Part shown: positions 1 to 9,806 of the stretch, piece by piece
Layout of the letters: every line of letters begins with the position of its first letter
How positions within the stretch are numbered: the stretch's first letter is position 1
Assembly (NCBI RefSeq): GCF_025499465.1
Contig: NZ_JAIMCA010000006.1
Coordinates: 496,001-560,000 of the forward strand
Origin: Allobosea sp. BH3
Lineage (GTDB): Bacteria > Pseudomonadota > Alphaproteobacteria > Rhizobiales > Beijerinckiaceae
Direction of reading: 5' to 3'
DNA length: 64,000 nt
The notes under the pieces: generated by a model
The model's database searches: none
Seen by the model: the letters and a program-made list of their open reading frames with translations, nothing else
What the model was told of the DNA's origin: nothing
Program-made: the position numbers and the translations under genes

Positions 1-439
1 GCAGCTTCTGCTCGTCGGCGATGCGGAAGGCGATGTTCAGCACGCCCTCCTGCACGTCGTTCAGATCGAGCAGGCGCGCCAGCAGCAGCGGGCCCATCTC
101 CGAGATCGTGGCACGGACCGGGTGCCCCTGCTCGCCGAACACGTCCCAGAAGACGGTAGTGAACTGGTCGGGCTGGTATTCGACGCCGATTTCCTTGGCC
201 CGGTTGACGAAGGCGGGCTTGGAGTTGCCCGGCGCGACGATGCCGGAGAGATCGCCCTTGATGTCGGCGGCGAAGACCGGCACGCCGTTGCGGGCGAAGC
301 CCTCTGCCATCACCTGCAGGGTCACGGTCTTGCCGGTGCCGGTCGCGCCAGTGACCAGCCCATGGCGATTGGCCAGCTTGAGCAGAAGGTTCTCGGGCTT
401 GCCGCTCTTGCCGATCAGAATCGCGCCGTCATTCGCCAT
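1..439 (-). CDS. HerA-like helicase/ATPase (DUF853 family), partial
   Basis: N-terminal 146 residues of a protein that runs off the left edge of the window. It begins at ATG 439 (an ATG at 444 runs straight into a stop). A Walker A motif GATGTGKT sits at residues 31-38, followed by segments typical of the YjgR/DUF853 branch of HerA-like ATPases ([11 protein letters not shown], then a [11 protein letters not shown] stretch). Members of this family are hexameric P-loop ATPases whose cellular role is poorly defined; assignment to DNA translocation is by homology only. The gene is divergent from the small gene at 595. Family call is secure, function is not. Confidence 0.85.
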   Translation of the reverse strand, partial: MANDGAILIGKSGKPENLLLKLANRHGLVTGATGTGKTVTLQVMAEGFARNGVPVFAADIKGDLSGIVAPGNSKPAFVNRAKEIGVEYQPDQFTTVFWDVFGEQGHPVRATISEMGPLLLARLLDLNDVQEGVLNIAFRIADEQKL

Positions 440-519
440 CACATTCGCCCATCAGAATCCGGACATCCCGTTCCGTCAGGGTGTAACGAATGGACGCGGC
501 AGGCGGAAGCCCGGCGCGA

Positions 520-547
520 TTGGAATCAGATCGTAGATATGTAAACT
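520..547 (+). promoter_or_regulatory. Weak candidate promoter for the gene at 595
   Basis: TTGGAA at 520-525 and TAAACT at 542-547 are separated by 16 bp and each match 4 of 6 bases of the sigma-70 consensus. They lie about 50 bp before the ATG. A 10-bp palindrome CCTCGCGAGG follows at 560-569. This is pattern matching only. Confidence 0.25.
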
Positions 548-594
548 ATTTTCAGAAGGCCTCGCGAGGAGGCTGTTTCGAGGGATTTGGGTCC

Positions 595-981
595 ATGGAA
601 GAATTGATCACGCGGGTCGCGACGGCAGCCGGCCTCAATGAAGAGCTGGCCCGCAAGGCCGTCGGCATCATCCTCGCTTTCCTGCAGAAGGAAGGCCCCC
701 CAGCCGAGATCGGCCAGCTGATGGCGGCGCTGCCGGGCGCGCAGGAACTCGCGGACGCCGAAGGCGGCTCGAAGGGCGGGATGCTCGGCGCGATCGGCGG
801 GCTGATGGGCGGTGGCGGCGGCGTGATGGCGCTCGGCGGCCAGCTCATGGGCGCAGGCCTCTCGATGGGCCAGATCCAGACCGTCTCCAAGGAAATGTTC
901 GCGGTCGGCCGCGAGAAGGCCGGCGAGGACGCGATGGGCGCCATCGTCGGCGCGATCCCGGGCCTCGGCCAGTTCGTCTGA
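595..981 (+). CDS. Small helical Gly-rich protein (DUF2267/DUF2780-like)
   Basis: 128 residues from ATG 595. An N-terminal helical part (about residues 1-45; EELITRVATAAGLNEELARKA) is followed by a Gly/Met-rich central stretch (about 58-90) and a C-terminal amphipathic segment ending in GAIPGLGQFV. This architecture (short helical domain, glycine-rich linker, C-terminal helix) recalls the DUF2780 and DUF2267 families of unknown function. No signal peptide or catalytic motif is visible. An earlier in-frame start at 490 would add a tail with no matching features and is not preferred. The gene stands alone, between a divergent HerA-like gene and the mutase operon, with a hairpin element 12 nt after its stop. 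Confidence 0.6.
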   Translation: MEELITRVATAAGLNEELARKAVGIILAFLQKEGPPAEIGQLMAALPGAQELADAEGGSKGGMLGAIGGLMGGGGGVMALGGQLMGAGLSMGQIQTVSKEMFAVGREKAGEDAMGAIVGAIPGLGQFV

Positions 982-993
982 AAGCTTGAACAC

Positions 994-1038
994 CCGTCAT
1001 TCCGGGGCTTCGCGGCAGCGAAGAGCCCGGGATGACGG
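994..1038. repeat. Intergenic palindromic element (GTCATTCCGGG family)
   Basis: Arms CCGTCATTCCGGG (994-1006) and CCCGGGATGACGG (1026-1038) pair with one mismatch, and an inner CTTCGC/GCGAAG stem lies between them. It begins 12 nt after the stop of the 595 gene, so it could terminate or stabilise that transcript. Related elements occur at 20149 and 39939. Confidence 0.7.
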
Positions 1039-1155
1039 CGCGGCTCTCCGCAAAGCCAGCAAGGCTGAGGCCCTAAACCCGCATTCGCGCACCCCGTCCT
1101 ACGACGAAACGGGACTGGCGGTGCGTTCGCGCCCATGGCAATCAGCGCTCCACGG

Positions 1156-1170
1156 CTGCACATTGTGCAG
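1156..1170. promoter_or_regulatory. Perfect 15-bp palindrome just upstream of mutA (candidate operator)
   Basis: CTGCACA-T-TGTGCAG is a perfect dyad ending 2 nt before the AGGAG ribosome-binding site (1173-1177) of mutA. The position is ideal for a repressor or for translational control of the mutase operon. No regulator gene is adjacent, and the cognate protein is unknown. Confidence 0.45.
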
Positions 1171-1188
1171 AAAGGAGCATCGGCGCGC

Positions 1189-3066
1189 ATGAACTCGGCT
1201 GCCCCATCCGACCTGCCCTATCTCGACGCCTTTCCCGCGCCGTCGCATGACGCATGGCGCGCGGCGGTCGACAAGGTCCTAAAGGGCGGTGATTTCGAGA
1301 AGCGGCTGACCGGCCGCACCGCCGACGGCATCCGCATCGCGCCGCTTTATCCCGCCGCCTCGCCGCCCTCGCGAGCCTTGCGCAGCGAGACCGGACGCTG
1401 GCATGTCGCCGCCCGGCTCGACCATCCTGACCCGGCCGAGGCCAGTGTCCTGGCTCTGGCCGATCTCGAAGGCGGCGCAGACACACTCACCGTCAGTTTT
1501 GCCGGCGCGCGGGCAGCGCGAGGCTATGGCCTCGTCGCGGAGGATGTCGCCACGCTCGATGCCGCGCTCGACGGCGTGATGCTCGATCTCATCCGGCTCA
1601 GGCTGGACCCCGCCCCCCAGGGCCGGGTGAACGCGCTGCTGCTGGCAGGGCTGGTGGAGCAGCGCGGCCATGCGCCCACCGATCTCGCGGTCGAGTTCGG
1701 GCTCGATCCCATCGGCGTCCTCGCCAGCCATGGCTCGCTTGCAGCTTCCTGGCCGGAGATCGGACTGCGTCTGGCCGAGACGATCGGCACCTTGAAGGAA
1801 CGCGGTTACAAGGGTCCGTTCGTCGCCGCCGACACCCGCCCCTATCACGAGGCAGGCGCCAGTGAAGGCCAGGAACTCGGCGCTGCGCTTGCCACGGCGG
1901 TGGCTTATCTGCGCGCGCTCGAAGCGCAGGGCATGGCGCTCACCGAGGCGCGCGTCTCCCTCGCCTTCACCCTCGTCGCCGATACGGACGAGTTTGTGAC
2001 GGTGGCGAAGTTCCGCGCCGCAAGGCTGCTGTGGAACCGTGTGCAGCAGGCCTGCGGGCTCGAACCGAAGCCGGCAGCGATCCATGCGGAGACGGCCTGG
2101 CGCGCGCTGACGAAGCGCGACCCTCATGTCAACCTGCTGCGCGGCACCATCGCCGCCTTCTCGGCCGGCGTCGGCGGCGCGGATTCGCTCACTGTTCAGC
2201 CCTTCACGGCGGCACGCGGGCTGCCGGACGGTTTCGCGCGCCGCGTCGCCCGCAACACCCAGCTCATCCTGCTCGAAGAGGCCAATCTCTGGCGCGTGGC
2301 CGATCCGGCCGCGGGGGCCGGCGGCTTCGAGGCGCTGACGCAGGCGCTGTGTGAGCAGGGCTGGCAGGCCTTCCAGCAGATCGAGCAGCAGGGCGGCATG
2401 CTCGCCGCGCTGACCGAGGGCTATCTGCAGAAGACGCTGACCGAGCAGCGTGCGGCCCGTACCAAGGCCGTCGCCACGCGCCGTGAGCCGATCACCGGCA
2501 CGAGCGAGTTCCCGAATATCCGCGAGGTGGACGTCGCGGTGCTGGATGTGGCGCCGATGGCGCTTGCCAGTTCGCTCGCCACCGGCGCGGCGTTGCAGGC
2601 GGAGCCCTTGCCCTCCTTTAGAGTGGCCGAGCCCTTCGAAAACCTGCGCGACAAGGCCGATGCATTGCCGCAACGCCCCGTCGTCTTCCTGGCGACGCTC
2701 GGCTCCATCGCCGATTTCACAGCCCGCGCCGGCTTCGCGCGCAACCTGTTCGAGGCCGGCGGCTTCTCCGCGCCGAGCGGCGACGGCTTCGCCAAGGATG
2801 GCGCGACCGATCTCGACGCTCTGACCAACGCCTTCCGCTCCTCGGGCGCGAAGCTCGCCTGCCTTTGCGGCATGGACGACGCCTATGCCAGTGAAGGCGC
2901 GGCGGCAGCTGAGGCGTTGGCCGCAGCCGGCGCAACGATCTGGCTCGCAGGCCGGCCGGGCGAAAGCGAAGCGGCGCTGAACCAGGCGGGCGTCTCCTCG
3001 TTCATCTTCATGGGCTGCGACGTCGTCGAGACACTGGAACGCGCGCAGGCCCTCGCGACCGCCTGA
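1189..3066 (+). CDS. mutA: Methylmalonyl-CoA mutase, small (beta) subunit
   Basis: 625 residues. The ATG at 1189 is chosen over an in-frame ATG at 1135 because AGGAG lies at 1173-1177 and homology begins near there. The protein has the mutase-type TIM-barrel region and a C-terminal flavodoxin-like domain that resembles a cobalamin-binding domain but lacks the DxHxxG motif ([14 protein letters not shown] occupies that region). In the family the small subunit is a non-catalytic partner of the cobalamin-binding large subunit. The heterodimer interconverts methylmalonyl-CoA and succinyl-CoA in propionyl-CoA breakdown. First gene of an operon that also holds thiD, a membrane protein and mutB; the GTPase chaperone meaB is at 16186. 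Confidence 0.93.
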   Translation: MNSAAPSDLPYLDAFPAPSHDAWRAAVDKVLKGGDFEKRLTGRTADGIRIAPLYPAASPPSRALRSETGRWHVAARLDHPDPAEASVLALADLEGGADTLTVSFAGARAARGYGLVAEDVATLDAALDGVMLDLIRLRLDPAPQGRVNALLLAGLVEQRGHAPTDLAVEFGLDPIGVLASHGSLAASWPEIGLRLAETIGTLKERGYKGPFVAADTRPYHEAGASEGQELGAALATAVAYLRALEAQGMALTEARVSLAFTLVADTDEFVTVAKFRAARLLWNRVQQACGLEPKPAAIHAETAWRALTKRDPHVNLLRGTIAAFSAGVGGADSLTVQPFTAARGLPDGFARRVARNTQLILLEEANLWRVADPAAGAGGFEALTQALCEQGWQAFQQIEQQGGMLAALTEGYLQKTLTEQRAARTKAVATRREPITGTSEFPNIREVDVAVLDVAPMALASSLATGAALQAEPLPSFRVAEPFENLRDKADALPQRPVVFLATLGSIADFTARAGFARNLFEAGGFSAPSGDGFAKDGATDLDALTNAFRSSGAKLACLCGMDDAYASEGAAAAEALAAAGATIWLAGRPGESEAALNQAGVSSFIFMGCDVVETLERAQALATA

Positions 3067-3080
3067 ACGGAGACGAAGCC

Positions 3081-3890
3081 TTGACCGCCATTGCGTTGAC
3101 CATCGCCGGTTCGGATTCCAGCGGCGGCGCCGGCATCCAGGCCGATCTGAAGACCTTCGCCGCGCATCAGGTCTATGGCGCGAGTGTCATCGTCGCGCTG
3201 ACCGCGCAGAACACGAAGGGCGTCAGCGGCATCCATGCCGTGCCGGCGGCTTTCGTGACGCAGCAGATGGACGCCGTCTTCGAGGATCTCGACATCGGCG
3301 CCGTCAAGATCGGCATGCTGGCGACGGCGGAGCTGATCGAGACGGTGGCGGCCGGCCTGGAGCGCCACCACGCGAAGAACATCGTGCTCGACCCCGTGAT
3401 GATCGCTGCATCGGGCGCAAGGCTGCTGGAGTCTGAGGCCGTCGCAGCGATCCGCAAGCATCTCTTCCCGCTGGCGACGCTGATCACGCCGAACCTGCCA
3501 GAAGCCGCGGCGCTGCTCGATTCCGCCATCGCTGAGACCGATCAGTCCGTGGATGAGCAGGCCGACGAACTCGCGGCACTCGGCGCGGCCAATGTCCTGA
3601 TCAAGGGCGGGCATGGCACCGGCGACATCAGCAGCGATCTGCTGCGGCTCAAGGGCGGCGCGCGCCAGCGCTTCAACGCGCTGCGCGTCGAGACCCGCAA
3701 CACCCATGGCACGGGCTGCACCCTCTCCTCCGCCATCGCCGCCAACCTCGCGAAGGGGCTGGAGCTGGCGGAGGCCGTCGGGCATGCCAAAACCTACATC
3801 TCCGCGGCCATAGCCGCCGCCGATCAGGTTCCGGTTGGCCACGGGCACGGACCGGTACATCATTTCCACCACTGGTGGGACAAGACGTGA
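3081..3890 (+). CDS. thiD: Hydroxymethylpyrimidine/phosphomethylpyrimidine kinase
   Basis: 269 residues starting at TTG 3081, 14 bp after the mutA stop. The ribokinase-fold signature [17 protein letters not shown] lies at the N-terminus and the catalytic loop [11 protein letters not shown] near residue 212, with the usual anion-hole GTGC. ThiD phosphorylates HMP and HMP-P for the pyrimidine half of thiamine diphosphate. It sits between the two mutase subunit genes, which is an unusual place, and I see no TPP riboswitch or other thiamine gene nearby. The TTG start implies modest translation, or coupling to mutA. Confidence 0.93.
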   Translation: MTAIALTIAGSDSSGGAGIQADLKTFAAHQVYGASVIVALTAQNTKGVSGIHAVPAAFVTQQMDAVFEDLDIGAVKIGMLATAELIETVAAGLERHHAKNIVLDPVMIAASGARLLESEAVAAIRKHLFPLATLITPNLPEAAALLDSAIAETDQSVDEQADELAALGAANVLIKGGHGTGDISSDLLRLKGGARQRFNALRVETRNTHGTGCTLSSAIAANLAKGLELAEAVGHAKTYISAAIAAADQVPVGHGHGPVHHFHHWWDKT

Positions 3891-4339
3891 GCGCGATGGC
3901 GGCTTCATCCGGTTCTCCATCGCCGCTGCGCCAGCGCCGCGTCGAAAGACTACGGCGTGAGATTGCGCTGCTGGAGCATATGGATGGCGGGCTCTGGCGC
4001 CGGGCCGTCATCGACACGGTAGTCGCCGTGGGCCTCATCGCCCTCCTGCTGATCGCAGTCGCGGCCAAGCTGCACTATTTCATGTATCATCCGCTCGCCG
4101 TGACAGTGGCCTGCGTCGGCATCGCGGCGGTCGCCTGGTGGCTCGGCCGCTACACGCTCTGGATTCCGGTGATCCTGGTCGCGTTGCTGCTGGCGATCCT
4201 GTTCGAAGGCGAGGTCGGCGGGCTCGATTTCAGCGATAGCGACAGCCAGAGCCAGCGTCAGCCGGACGAGCGCCGCAAACTCGAAGCGACGCTGGCGAAG
4301 AGACGCCGGACGCTGGCGAAACTGGAGGGACGTTCATGA
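3887..4339 (+). CDS. Small two-segment membrane protein with basic coiled ends
   Basis: 150 residues from GTG 3887, whose GTGA overlaps the thiD stop; ATG 3896 is an alternative. An N-terminal basic helical part ([17 protein letters not shown]) is followed by two or three hydrophobic stretches ([54 protein letters not shown]). A charged C-terminal coil ([19 protein letters not shown]) follows. It is probably an inner-membrane protein with cytoplasmic coiled tails. No family recognised. Overlaps at both ends place it firmly within the mutA-thiD-mutB operon. Function unknown. Confidence 0.7.
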   Translation: MSAMAASSGSPSPLRQRRVERLRREIALLEHMDGGLWRRAVIDTVVAVGLIALLLIAVAAKLHYFMYHPLAVTVACVGIAAVAWWLGRYTLWIPVILVALLLAILFEGEVGGLDFSDSDSQSQRQPDERRKLEATLAKRRRTLAKLEGRS

Positions 4340-6498
4340 CCGCGATCCCGGACTTCACGAGACTCCCCTTCGCGGCGGATGCGGCCAGCAGCGCAGCGCT
4401 GCCTTCGGGCGAGCCCTGGGCCACGCCGGAAGGCATCCCGGTCAAGCCGGTCTATACGGCTGTCGACCGCGAGGGCCTGCCCTTCGTCGATACCCTGCCC
4501 GGTATCGCGCCCTATCTGCGCGGCCCCTACCCGACCATGTACGTCAACCAGCCCTGGACGATCCGGCAATATGCCGGCTTCTCCACGGCGGAGGATTCCA
4601 ACGCCTTCTATCGGCGCAATCTCGCCGCCGGGCAGAAAGGGCTTTCGGTCGCCTTCGATCTCGCCACCCATCGTGGCTACGACTCGGACCATCCGCGCGT
4701 CGGCGGCGATGTCGGCATGGCCGGCGTCGCGATCGACTCGATCTACGATATGCGCACGCTGTTCTCCGGCATCCCGCTCGACCAGATGAGCGTCTCGATG
4801 ACGATGAACGGCGCCGTTCTGCCGGTTCTGGCGCTCTACATCGTCGCGGCGGAAGAACAGGGTGTGCCGCAGTCCAAGCTCTCGGGGACCATCCAGAACG
4901 ACATCCTCAAGGAGTTCATGGTCCGGAACACCTATATCTATCCGCCCTCGCCCTCGATGCGGATCATCGGAGACATCTTCGCTTTCACATCGGCGAACAT
5001 GCCGAAATTCAATTCGATCTCGATTTCCGGCTATCACATGCAGGAAGCTGGGGCGACGCAGGATCTCGAGCTCGGCTACACGCTGGCCGACGGCGTCGAG
5101 TATATCCGCGCCGGACAGCGCGCGGGCCTGGGCGTCGACATCTTCGCGCCGCGCCTCTCTTTCTTCTGGGCGATCGGCATGAACTTCTTCATGGAAGTCG
5201 CCAAGATGCGCGCGGCCCGGCTGATCTGGGCGAAGCTGGTCAAGGATTTCGGCGCGCAGAACGAGAAGTCCCTCCCCCTGCGCACGCACAGCCAGACCTC
5301 CGGCTGGTCGCTGACGGCGCAGGACGTGTTCAACAATGTGCCGCGCACCATGATCGAGGCGATGGCGGCGACGCAGGGGCACACGCAGTCGCTGCACACC
5401 AACGCGCTCGACGAGGCGCTGGCACTGCCGACCGACTTTTCAGCCCGCATCGCGCGCAACACCCAGATCCTGCTGCAGCAGGAGAGCGGCACCACCCGGA
5501 TCATCGACCCCTGGGGCGGCTCCTATTATGTCGAGCGGCTCACCGCCGAGCTCGCCGCCAAGGCCTGGGAGCATATCCAGGAGGTCGAGAAGCTCGGCGG
5601 CATGGCCAAGGCGATCGAGGCCGGCATCCCGAAGCTCAGGATCGAGGAGGCCGCGGCGAAGACGCAGGCGCGCATCGACGCCGGGCAGCAGGCGATCATC
5701 GGCGTCAATCGCTACAAGCCCGACAACGAGGCGTTCATCGACGTCCTGAAGGTCGACAACGCCTCGGTGCGCGCACAGCAGCTCGACAAGTTGAGACGCC
5801 TCAAGGCCGAGCGCAACGAGGCCGAGGTCGAGAGCGCGCTGACGGCGCTCACCAACGGCGCCGCCGGCGACGGCAACCTGCTCGACCTCGCGGTGAAGGC
5901 CGCGCGGGCCAAGGCCACCGTCGGCGAGATCTCGATGGCGATGGAGCAGGTCTTCGGCCGCCACAGAGCCGAGATCAAGGCGATCTCTGGGGTCTACAAG
6001 CGGGAGGTCGGCGAGATGAACCCGGCGGTGACGCGCGTGCAGCTGATGTGCCAGGCCTTCGAGGAGGCGGATGGGCGCCGCCCGCGCATCCTCGTCGCCA
6101 AGATGGGGCAGGACGGGCACGACCGCGGCCAGAAGGTCATCGCCTCGGCCTTCGCCGATCTCGGCTTCGACGTCGATATCGGGCCGCTTTTCGCGACGCC
6201 GGACGAGGCGGCGCGGCAGGCGGTCGAGAACGACGTCCACATCGTCGGCGTCTCCTCGCTGGCGGCAGGCCACCTGACGCTGGTGCCGGAGCTCAAGGCC
6301 GCGCTCGCGAAGGCCGGCCGCCCCGACATCATGATCGTGGTCGGAGGCGTGATCCCGCCGCAGGATTTCGAGGCGCTGATCGAGGCCGGCGCCTCGGCGA
6401 TCTTCCCGCCCGGCACCGTCATCGCCGACGCCGCCGAGAAGCTGCTCGAAGAGCTTAACCGCCGGCTGGGCTATGTTCAGCGGACGGCGGCTGAGTAG
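4336..6498 (+). CDS. mutB: Methylmalonyl-CoA mutase, large (alpha, cobalamin-binding) subunit
   Basis: 720 residues; the ATG overlaps the previous stop by 4 bp. The N-terminal TIM barrel carries the [12 protein letters not shown] active-site stretch, including the conserved His. The C-terminal B12-binding domain has DGHDRG at residues 593-598 (base-off/His-on motif, His595), then VSSLAAGH and the VVGGVIPP loop. It catalyses the adenosylcobalamin-dependent rearrangement between (R)-methylmalonyl-CoA and succinyl-CoA and pairs with the MutA product. Length is normal (700-750). A 66-bp gap follows, with no clear T-rich terminator. Confidence 0.96.
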   Translation: MTAIPDFTRLPFAADAASSAALPSGEPWATPEGIPVKPVYTAVDREGLPFVDTLPGIAPYLRGPYPTMYVNQPWTIRQYAGFSTAEDSNAFYRRNLAAGQKGLSVAFDLATHRGYDSDHPRVGGDVGMAGVAIDSIYDMRTLFSGIPLDQMSVSMTMNGAVLPVLALYIVAAEEQGVPQSKLSGTIQNDILKEFMVRNTYIYPPSPSMRIIGDIFAFTSANMPKFNSISISGYHMQEAGATQDLELGYTLADGVEYIRAGQRAGLGVDIFAPRLSFFWAIGMNFFMEVAKMRAARLIWAKLVKDFGAQNEKSLPLRTHSQTSGWSLTAQDVFNNVPRTMIEAMAATQGHTQSLHTNALDEALALPTDFSARIARNTQILLQQESGTTRIIDPWGGSYYVERLTAELAAKAWEHIQEVEKLGGMAKAIEAGIPKLRIEEAAAKTQARIDAGQQAIIGVNRYKPDNEAFIDVLKVDNASVRAQQLDKLRRLKAERNEAEVESALTALTNGAAGDGNLLDLAVKAARAKATVGEISMAMEQVFGRHRAEIKAISGVYKREVGEMNPAVTRVQLMCQAFEEADGRRPRILVAKMGQDGHDRGQKVIASAFADLGFDVDIGPLFATPDEAARQAVENDVHIVGVSSLAAGHLTLVPELKAALAKAGRPDIMIVVGGVIPPQDFEALIEAGASAIFPPGTVIADAAEKLLEELNRRLGYVQRTAAE

Positions 6499-6564
6499 AA
6501 GGTCAAAAGCGGACGCGACATCACTGCCGCGCCCGCCTCCTGATCACAACCAACGTGGCGACAG

Positions 6565-6834
6565 TTAACGCCAGCCGTAACCATAGCCATAGCGCGGCGG
6601 GGGCGGCCGCATGCCGTAGCCATCGTGGTTGTAGCGGTGCCAACGGCGCTGGCCCCAGTAGCCATGGAAGGCCGGCGGCGGCGGGCGCCAGCCCTCAGAC
6701 TGATAGCCTGTGTAGCGCTCATATCGATCGCCGAAGGCCTGGGCGTCGCCGGAGGCGATAAAGGTGGAAGCTGCGAGCGCCACGCCGCCGATGACAAAGG
6801 CGGCGAAGCCGGTGCGGGCGCGATGGACAGACAT
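6565..6834 (-). CDS. Small secreted Arg/Tyr/Gly/Pro-rich protein
   Basis: 89 residues. An N-terminal signal peptide (hydrophobic GFAAFVIGGVALAASTFIASG, cleavage probably after AQA) is followed by a low-complexity tail rich in R, Y, G and P, with two PPPP tracts and a final RYGYGYGWR. Such small exported proteins are common in Rhizobiales and have no assigned function; the tail resembles BA14K/YXWGG-type low-complexity proteins only loosely. Its stop lies 66 bp from the mutB stop on the opposite strand. Reality of the gene is supported by the complete signal peptide and coherent composition. Confidence 0.6.
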   Translation of the reverse strand: MSVHRARTGFAAFVIGGVALAASTFIASGDAQAFGDRYERYTGYQSEGWRPPPPAFHGYWGQRRWHRYNHDGYGMRPPPPRYGYGYGWR

Positions 6835-6919
6835 GGTCCGTATCCTTTTCCAGCAGGGTCATCCCCGCCATGGATCGGACATTCGCAGATCGTGGCTGAA
6901 CGGCTTTTGAGGGCGCCGT

Positions 6920-7708
6920 TCAGCCGGCGTTTAGCTGCTCGCGCTTGAGCAGCAGCGAGGCTGCGATCACCACCCCGGCCACCACCGCGATCATGATTGT
7001 GCAGGCCGCGTTGATCTCGGGCGAGACGCCAAGCTTGACCGCCGAATAGAGGCGCATCGGCAAGGTGGTGGCGCCCGGCCCCGTCGTGAAGCTCGCGATG
7101 ACCAGATCGTCGAGCGAGAGCGTGAAGGCGAGCATCCAGGCCGCCGCCACCGCCGGCCAGATCAGCGGCAGGGTCACGGTCCAGAAGGTGACGAAGGGCG
7201 TGGCGCCCAAATCCTGCGCCGCCTCCTCCAGCGAACGGTCGAAGCCCGCCAGACGCGACTGCACGACAATGCAGGAAAAGCCGAGGCTGAAGGTGGCGTG
7301 AGCGATGGTCACAGTCCAGAAGCCGCGCTCGATATCGCTCGCCACGAAGAGCAACAGCAGCGAAAGCCCCGTAACCACCTCCGGCATGACGAGCGGGGCC
7401 AGCACCATGCCGGAGAACAAGGTTCGGCCGAAGAACCGGCCATGCCGCGCCAAGGCCAGCGCGGCCAGCGTGCCGAGAATGGTCGCCAGCGTCGCCGAGA
7501 CGAAGCCGAGGCGGATCGAGAGCCAGGCGGCATCAAGCAGCGGCTCATTCTTCAGCAGCGCCCCATACCAATGCGTCGAGAAGCCGCCCCAGACCGTGAC
7601 CAGCCGGGAGGCGTTGAAGGAATAGGTGATCAGCGTGAGGATCGGCAGATAGAGGAAGGCGAAGCCGAGGATCAGCGCCAGGATCTGGCCGGGACCGAGG
7701 CGTCTCAC
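6920..7708 (-). CDS. potI: Polyamine-type ABC transporter permease (PotI-like)
   Basis: 262 residues from GTG 7708, whose GTGA overlaps the upstream permease stop; in-frame sequence further upstream is a shadow of potH. Six hydrophobic segments are apparent, with the EAA loop typical of this family (LEEAAQDLGATPFVTFWTVTLPLIWPAV). In PotFGHI systems PotI is the second inner-membrane permease and forms the channel with PotH. Last gene of the operon. Homology alone cannot separate putrescine from spermidine or a related amine. Confidence 0.88.
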   Translation of the reverse strand: MRRLGPGQILALILGFAFLYLPILTLITYSFNASRLVTVWGGFSTHWYGALLKNEPLLDAAWLSIRLGFVSATLATILGTLAALALARHGRFFGRTLFSGMVLAPLVMPEVVTGLSLLLLFVASDIERGFWTVTIAHATFSLGFSCIVVQSRLAGFDRSLEEAAQDLGATPFVTFWTVTLPLIWPAVAAAWMLAFTLSLDDLVIASFTTGPGATTLPMRLYSAVKLGVSPEINAACTIMIAVVAGVVIAASLLLKREQLNAG

Positions 7709-8607
7709 GCCGCCATCTCCCGCCGCAGGCGCGCCCGCTGGAGCAGCACGAGCGGCAGCACCAGCACGACGAGAAGCACCACCGCCACTGCCGAGGCCAA
7801 CGGCCAGTCGCGGTTGGAGAAGAACTCGTTCCAGAGCACCTTGCCGATCATCACCGTATCGGGGCCGCCGAGCAGGTCCGGGATGACGAACTCGCCGACG
7901 GCCGGGATGAAGACCAGCGCGGAGCCGGCGAGGATTCCGGGCAGCGAGAGCGGCAAGGTCACCGTCAGGAAGGCTTTGAGCGGCGTTGCGCCGAGATCGG
8001 CGGCGGCTTCGAGCAGGCCGCGATCGAGCTTCTCCAGCGTGGCGAAGAGCGGCAGCACCATGAAGGGTAGGTAGGAATAGACCATGCCGAGCAGCACGGC
8101 CGTCTCGGTGTTGAGCAGGCGAAGCGGCTCGCCCTCGAAGCCCAGCAGGCTCAAGCCCGCATCGAGCAATCCTTGCGGCCTGAGGATGCCGATCCAGGCA
8201 TAGACGCGGATCAGGAAGGAGGTCCAGAACGGCAGGATCACGAAGACGAGCAGCAGGCCGCGCCAGCGCGGCGGAGCAGAGGCCATCGCATAGGCCAGCG
8301 GATAGCCGATCGCGAGGGCAAAGAGGGTCGTCAGCGCGGCGATGCGCAGCGAATAGAGATAGCTCTCCCAATAGAGCGCATCGTCCCCCAGCAGCCGGAA
8401 GTTCGCGGGATCAAGCTGCGAGAGGAAATCACCGAGTTGCGCGAGCCCCTCCCAATGTGGCGCATAGGGCGGCAGCGCCATCGCGGACTGCGAGAAGGCC
8501 ATGCGCAGGACGATGGCGAATGGCACGAGAAAGAAGAGCCCGAGCCAGAGATAGGGCACGGCCACCACGAGCCGACCGAGCCGCTTTGCGGGGCTGGCCA
8601 CGCTCAT
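7705..8607 (-). CDS. potH: Polyamine-type ABC transporter permease (PotH-like)
   Basis: 300 residues from ATG 8607, overlapping the ATPase stop by 4 bp. The N-terminus is short and basic, followed by about six membrane spans. The EAA motif is GLLEAAADLGATPLKAFLTVTLPLSLPG near residue 200, which contacts the ATPase. The protein forms the translocation pore with PotI. Gene order (binding protein, ATPase, PotH, PotI) matches the E. coli potFGHI order, and every junction overlaps by 4 bp, indicating translational coupling. Confidence 0.9.
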   Translation of the reverse strand: MSVASPAKRLGRLVVAVPYLWLGLFFLVPFAIVLRMAFSQSAMALPPYAPHWEGLAQLGDFLSQLDPANFRLLGDDALYWESYLYSLRIAALTTLFALAIGYPLAYAMASAPPRWRGLLLVFVILPFWTSFLIRVYAWIGILRPQGLLDAGLSLLGFEGEPLRLLNTETAVLLGMVYSYLPFMVLPLFATLEKLDRGLLEAAADLGATPLKAFLTVTLPLSLPGILAGSALVFIPAVGEFVIPDLLGGPDTVMIGKVLWNEFFSNRDWPLASAVAVVLLVVLVLPLVLLQRARLRREMAA

Positions 8608-9806
8608 GGCGGCAGCACCAGCCCGGCCTCGACATCCCAGGAAAGCCAGACCCTATCGTCCCAGGCGAAGGGCCGTGCCAGCCGGCGGGTGCGGTTGGCG
8701 AGAGCGACCTTGACGAGCTTGCCGCCCTCCCCTCCGACCATGACCTGGATCATGGTGAAATCGCCGAGATAGCCGATGTCCCAGATCTCGCCGGCGACCT
8801 TGTTGACCGGTTGCGCCGGCTCGTCGTGGCTGATCTCGATCTTCTCGGGCCGGATGCCGATGAGCAGCGCCTCGCCCGGCTTCAGCGTCGGCGCCTCCTC
8901 GTCGAGCTCCACAGCGCCGACCAGCGGCACCTGTGCACGGACGAGTTCACCCTCGACCGCCTCCGCATGCCCCTCGAAGATGTTGATGTCGCCGACGAAC
9001 TCGGCGACGTGGCGGCTCGCTGGCGCCTCGTAGATCACGTCCGGCGGGCCGATCTGCACGAGCTTGCCGTGATCCATCACCGCCATGCGGTCTGCCATCG
9101 TCATGGCCTCGTCCTGATCGTGCGTGACGACCATGAAGGTCAGGCCCAGCTCGCTCTGCAGGTCCATCAGTTCGAACTGGGTCTGCTCCCGCAGCTTCCT
9201 GTCGAGCGCCGCCATCGGCTCATCGAGCAGCAGGAGCTTGGGACGCTTGGCGAGCGAGCGGGCGAGCGCGACGCGCTGGCGCTGGCCGCCGGAGAGCTGG
9301 TGCGGCTTGCGCCCGCCGAGGCCGCCGAGCTTCACCAGTTCCAGCATCTCGGCGACGCGCCGGTCGATCTCGGCGCGCGGCAGCCCCTCGCGCTTCAGGC
9401 CATAGGCGATGTTGCCCGCGACGCTCAGATGCGGGAACAGCGCGTAGGACTGGAACATCATGTTGACCGGCCGCAGATGCGGCGGCACCGCCGTGATGTC
9501 CTGCCCGTCGAGCAGGATCGTGCCTTCATCCGGCGTCTCGAAGCCGGCGAGCATCCGCATCAGCGTGGTCTTGCCGCAGCCGGAGGGGCCGAGCAGCGCA
9601 AAGAACTCGCGCGGATAGAGCGCGAGCGAGAGGTCGCTAACGGCCGTCACCTCGCCGAAGCGCCGGGTCACGCCCCGAAACTCGACCAGCGGCTTCGCCG
9701 CCGGGTCGTTCCAGGGTTGGAAGGCCCGGCGCACGCTGCCGGGCGAACTCTTCCTCATGGCGGCTGCAACCTTATCGAAAGCACTCGCTTGGCCGGCCCC
9801 GCTCAC
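8604..9806 (-). CDS. potG: Polyamine-type ABC transporter ATP-binding protein (PotG/PotA-like)
   Basis: 400 residues from GTG 9806 (GTGA overlap with the potF stop); an internal ATG 16 codons later is an alternative. Walker A GPSGCGKTT, Q-loop FQSYALFPH, signature LSGGQRQRVALARSL, Walker B LLLLDEP and the His switch TVVTHD-like VVTHDQDEA are all present. A C-terminal TOBE-type domain follows (LLIGIRPEKIEI). The protein energises import through the PotH/PotI pore. Fully consistent with the PotA/PotG subfamily by length and TOBE domain. Confidence 0.93.
   Translation of the reverse strand: MSGAGQASAFDKVAAAMRKSSPGSVRRAFQPWNDPAAKPLVEFRGVTRRFGEVTAVSDLSLALYPREFFALLGPSGCGKTTLMRMLAGFETPDEGTILLDGQDITAVPPHLRPVNMMFQSYALFPHLSVAGNIAYGLKREGLPRAEIDRRVAEMLELVKLGGLGGRKPHQLSGGQRQRVALARSLAKRPKLLLLDEPMAALDRKLREQTQFELMDLQSELGLTFMVVTHDQDEAMTMADRMAVMDHGKLVQIGPPDVIYEAPASRHVAEFVGDINIFEGHAEAVEGELVRAQVPLVGAVELDEEAPTLKPGEALLIGIRPEKIEISHDEPAQPVNKVAGEIWDIGYLGDFTMIQVMVGGEGGKLVKVALANRTRRLARPFAWDDRVWLSWDVEAGLVLPP

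Noticed and set aside
1135-1188. Earlier mutA start at ATG 1135
   Set aside because: AGGAG at 1173-1177 fits ATG 1189, and the palindrome at 1156-1170 would fall inside the coding region if 1135 were used.
3067-3080. TPP riboswitch before thiD
   Set aside because: Only 14 bp separate mutA and thiD, and no THI-box pattern is present in this gap or inside the end of mutA.
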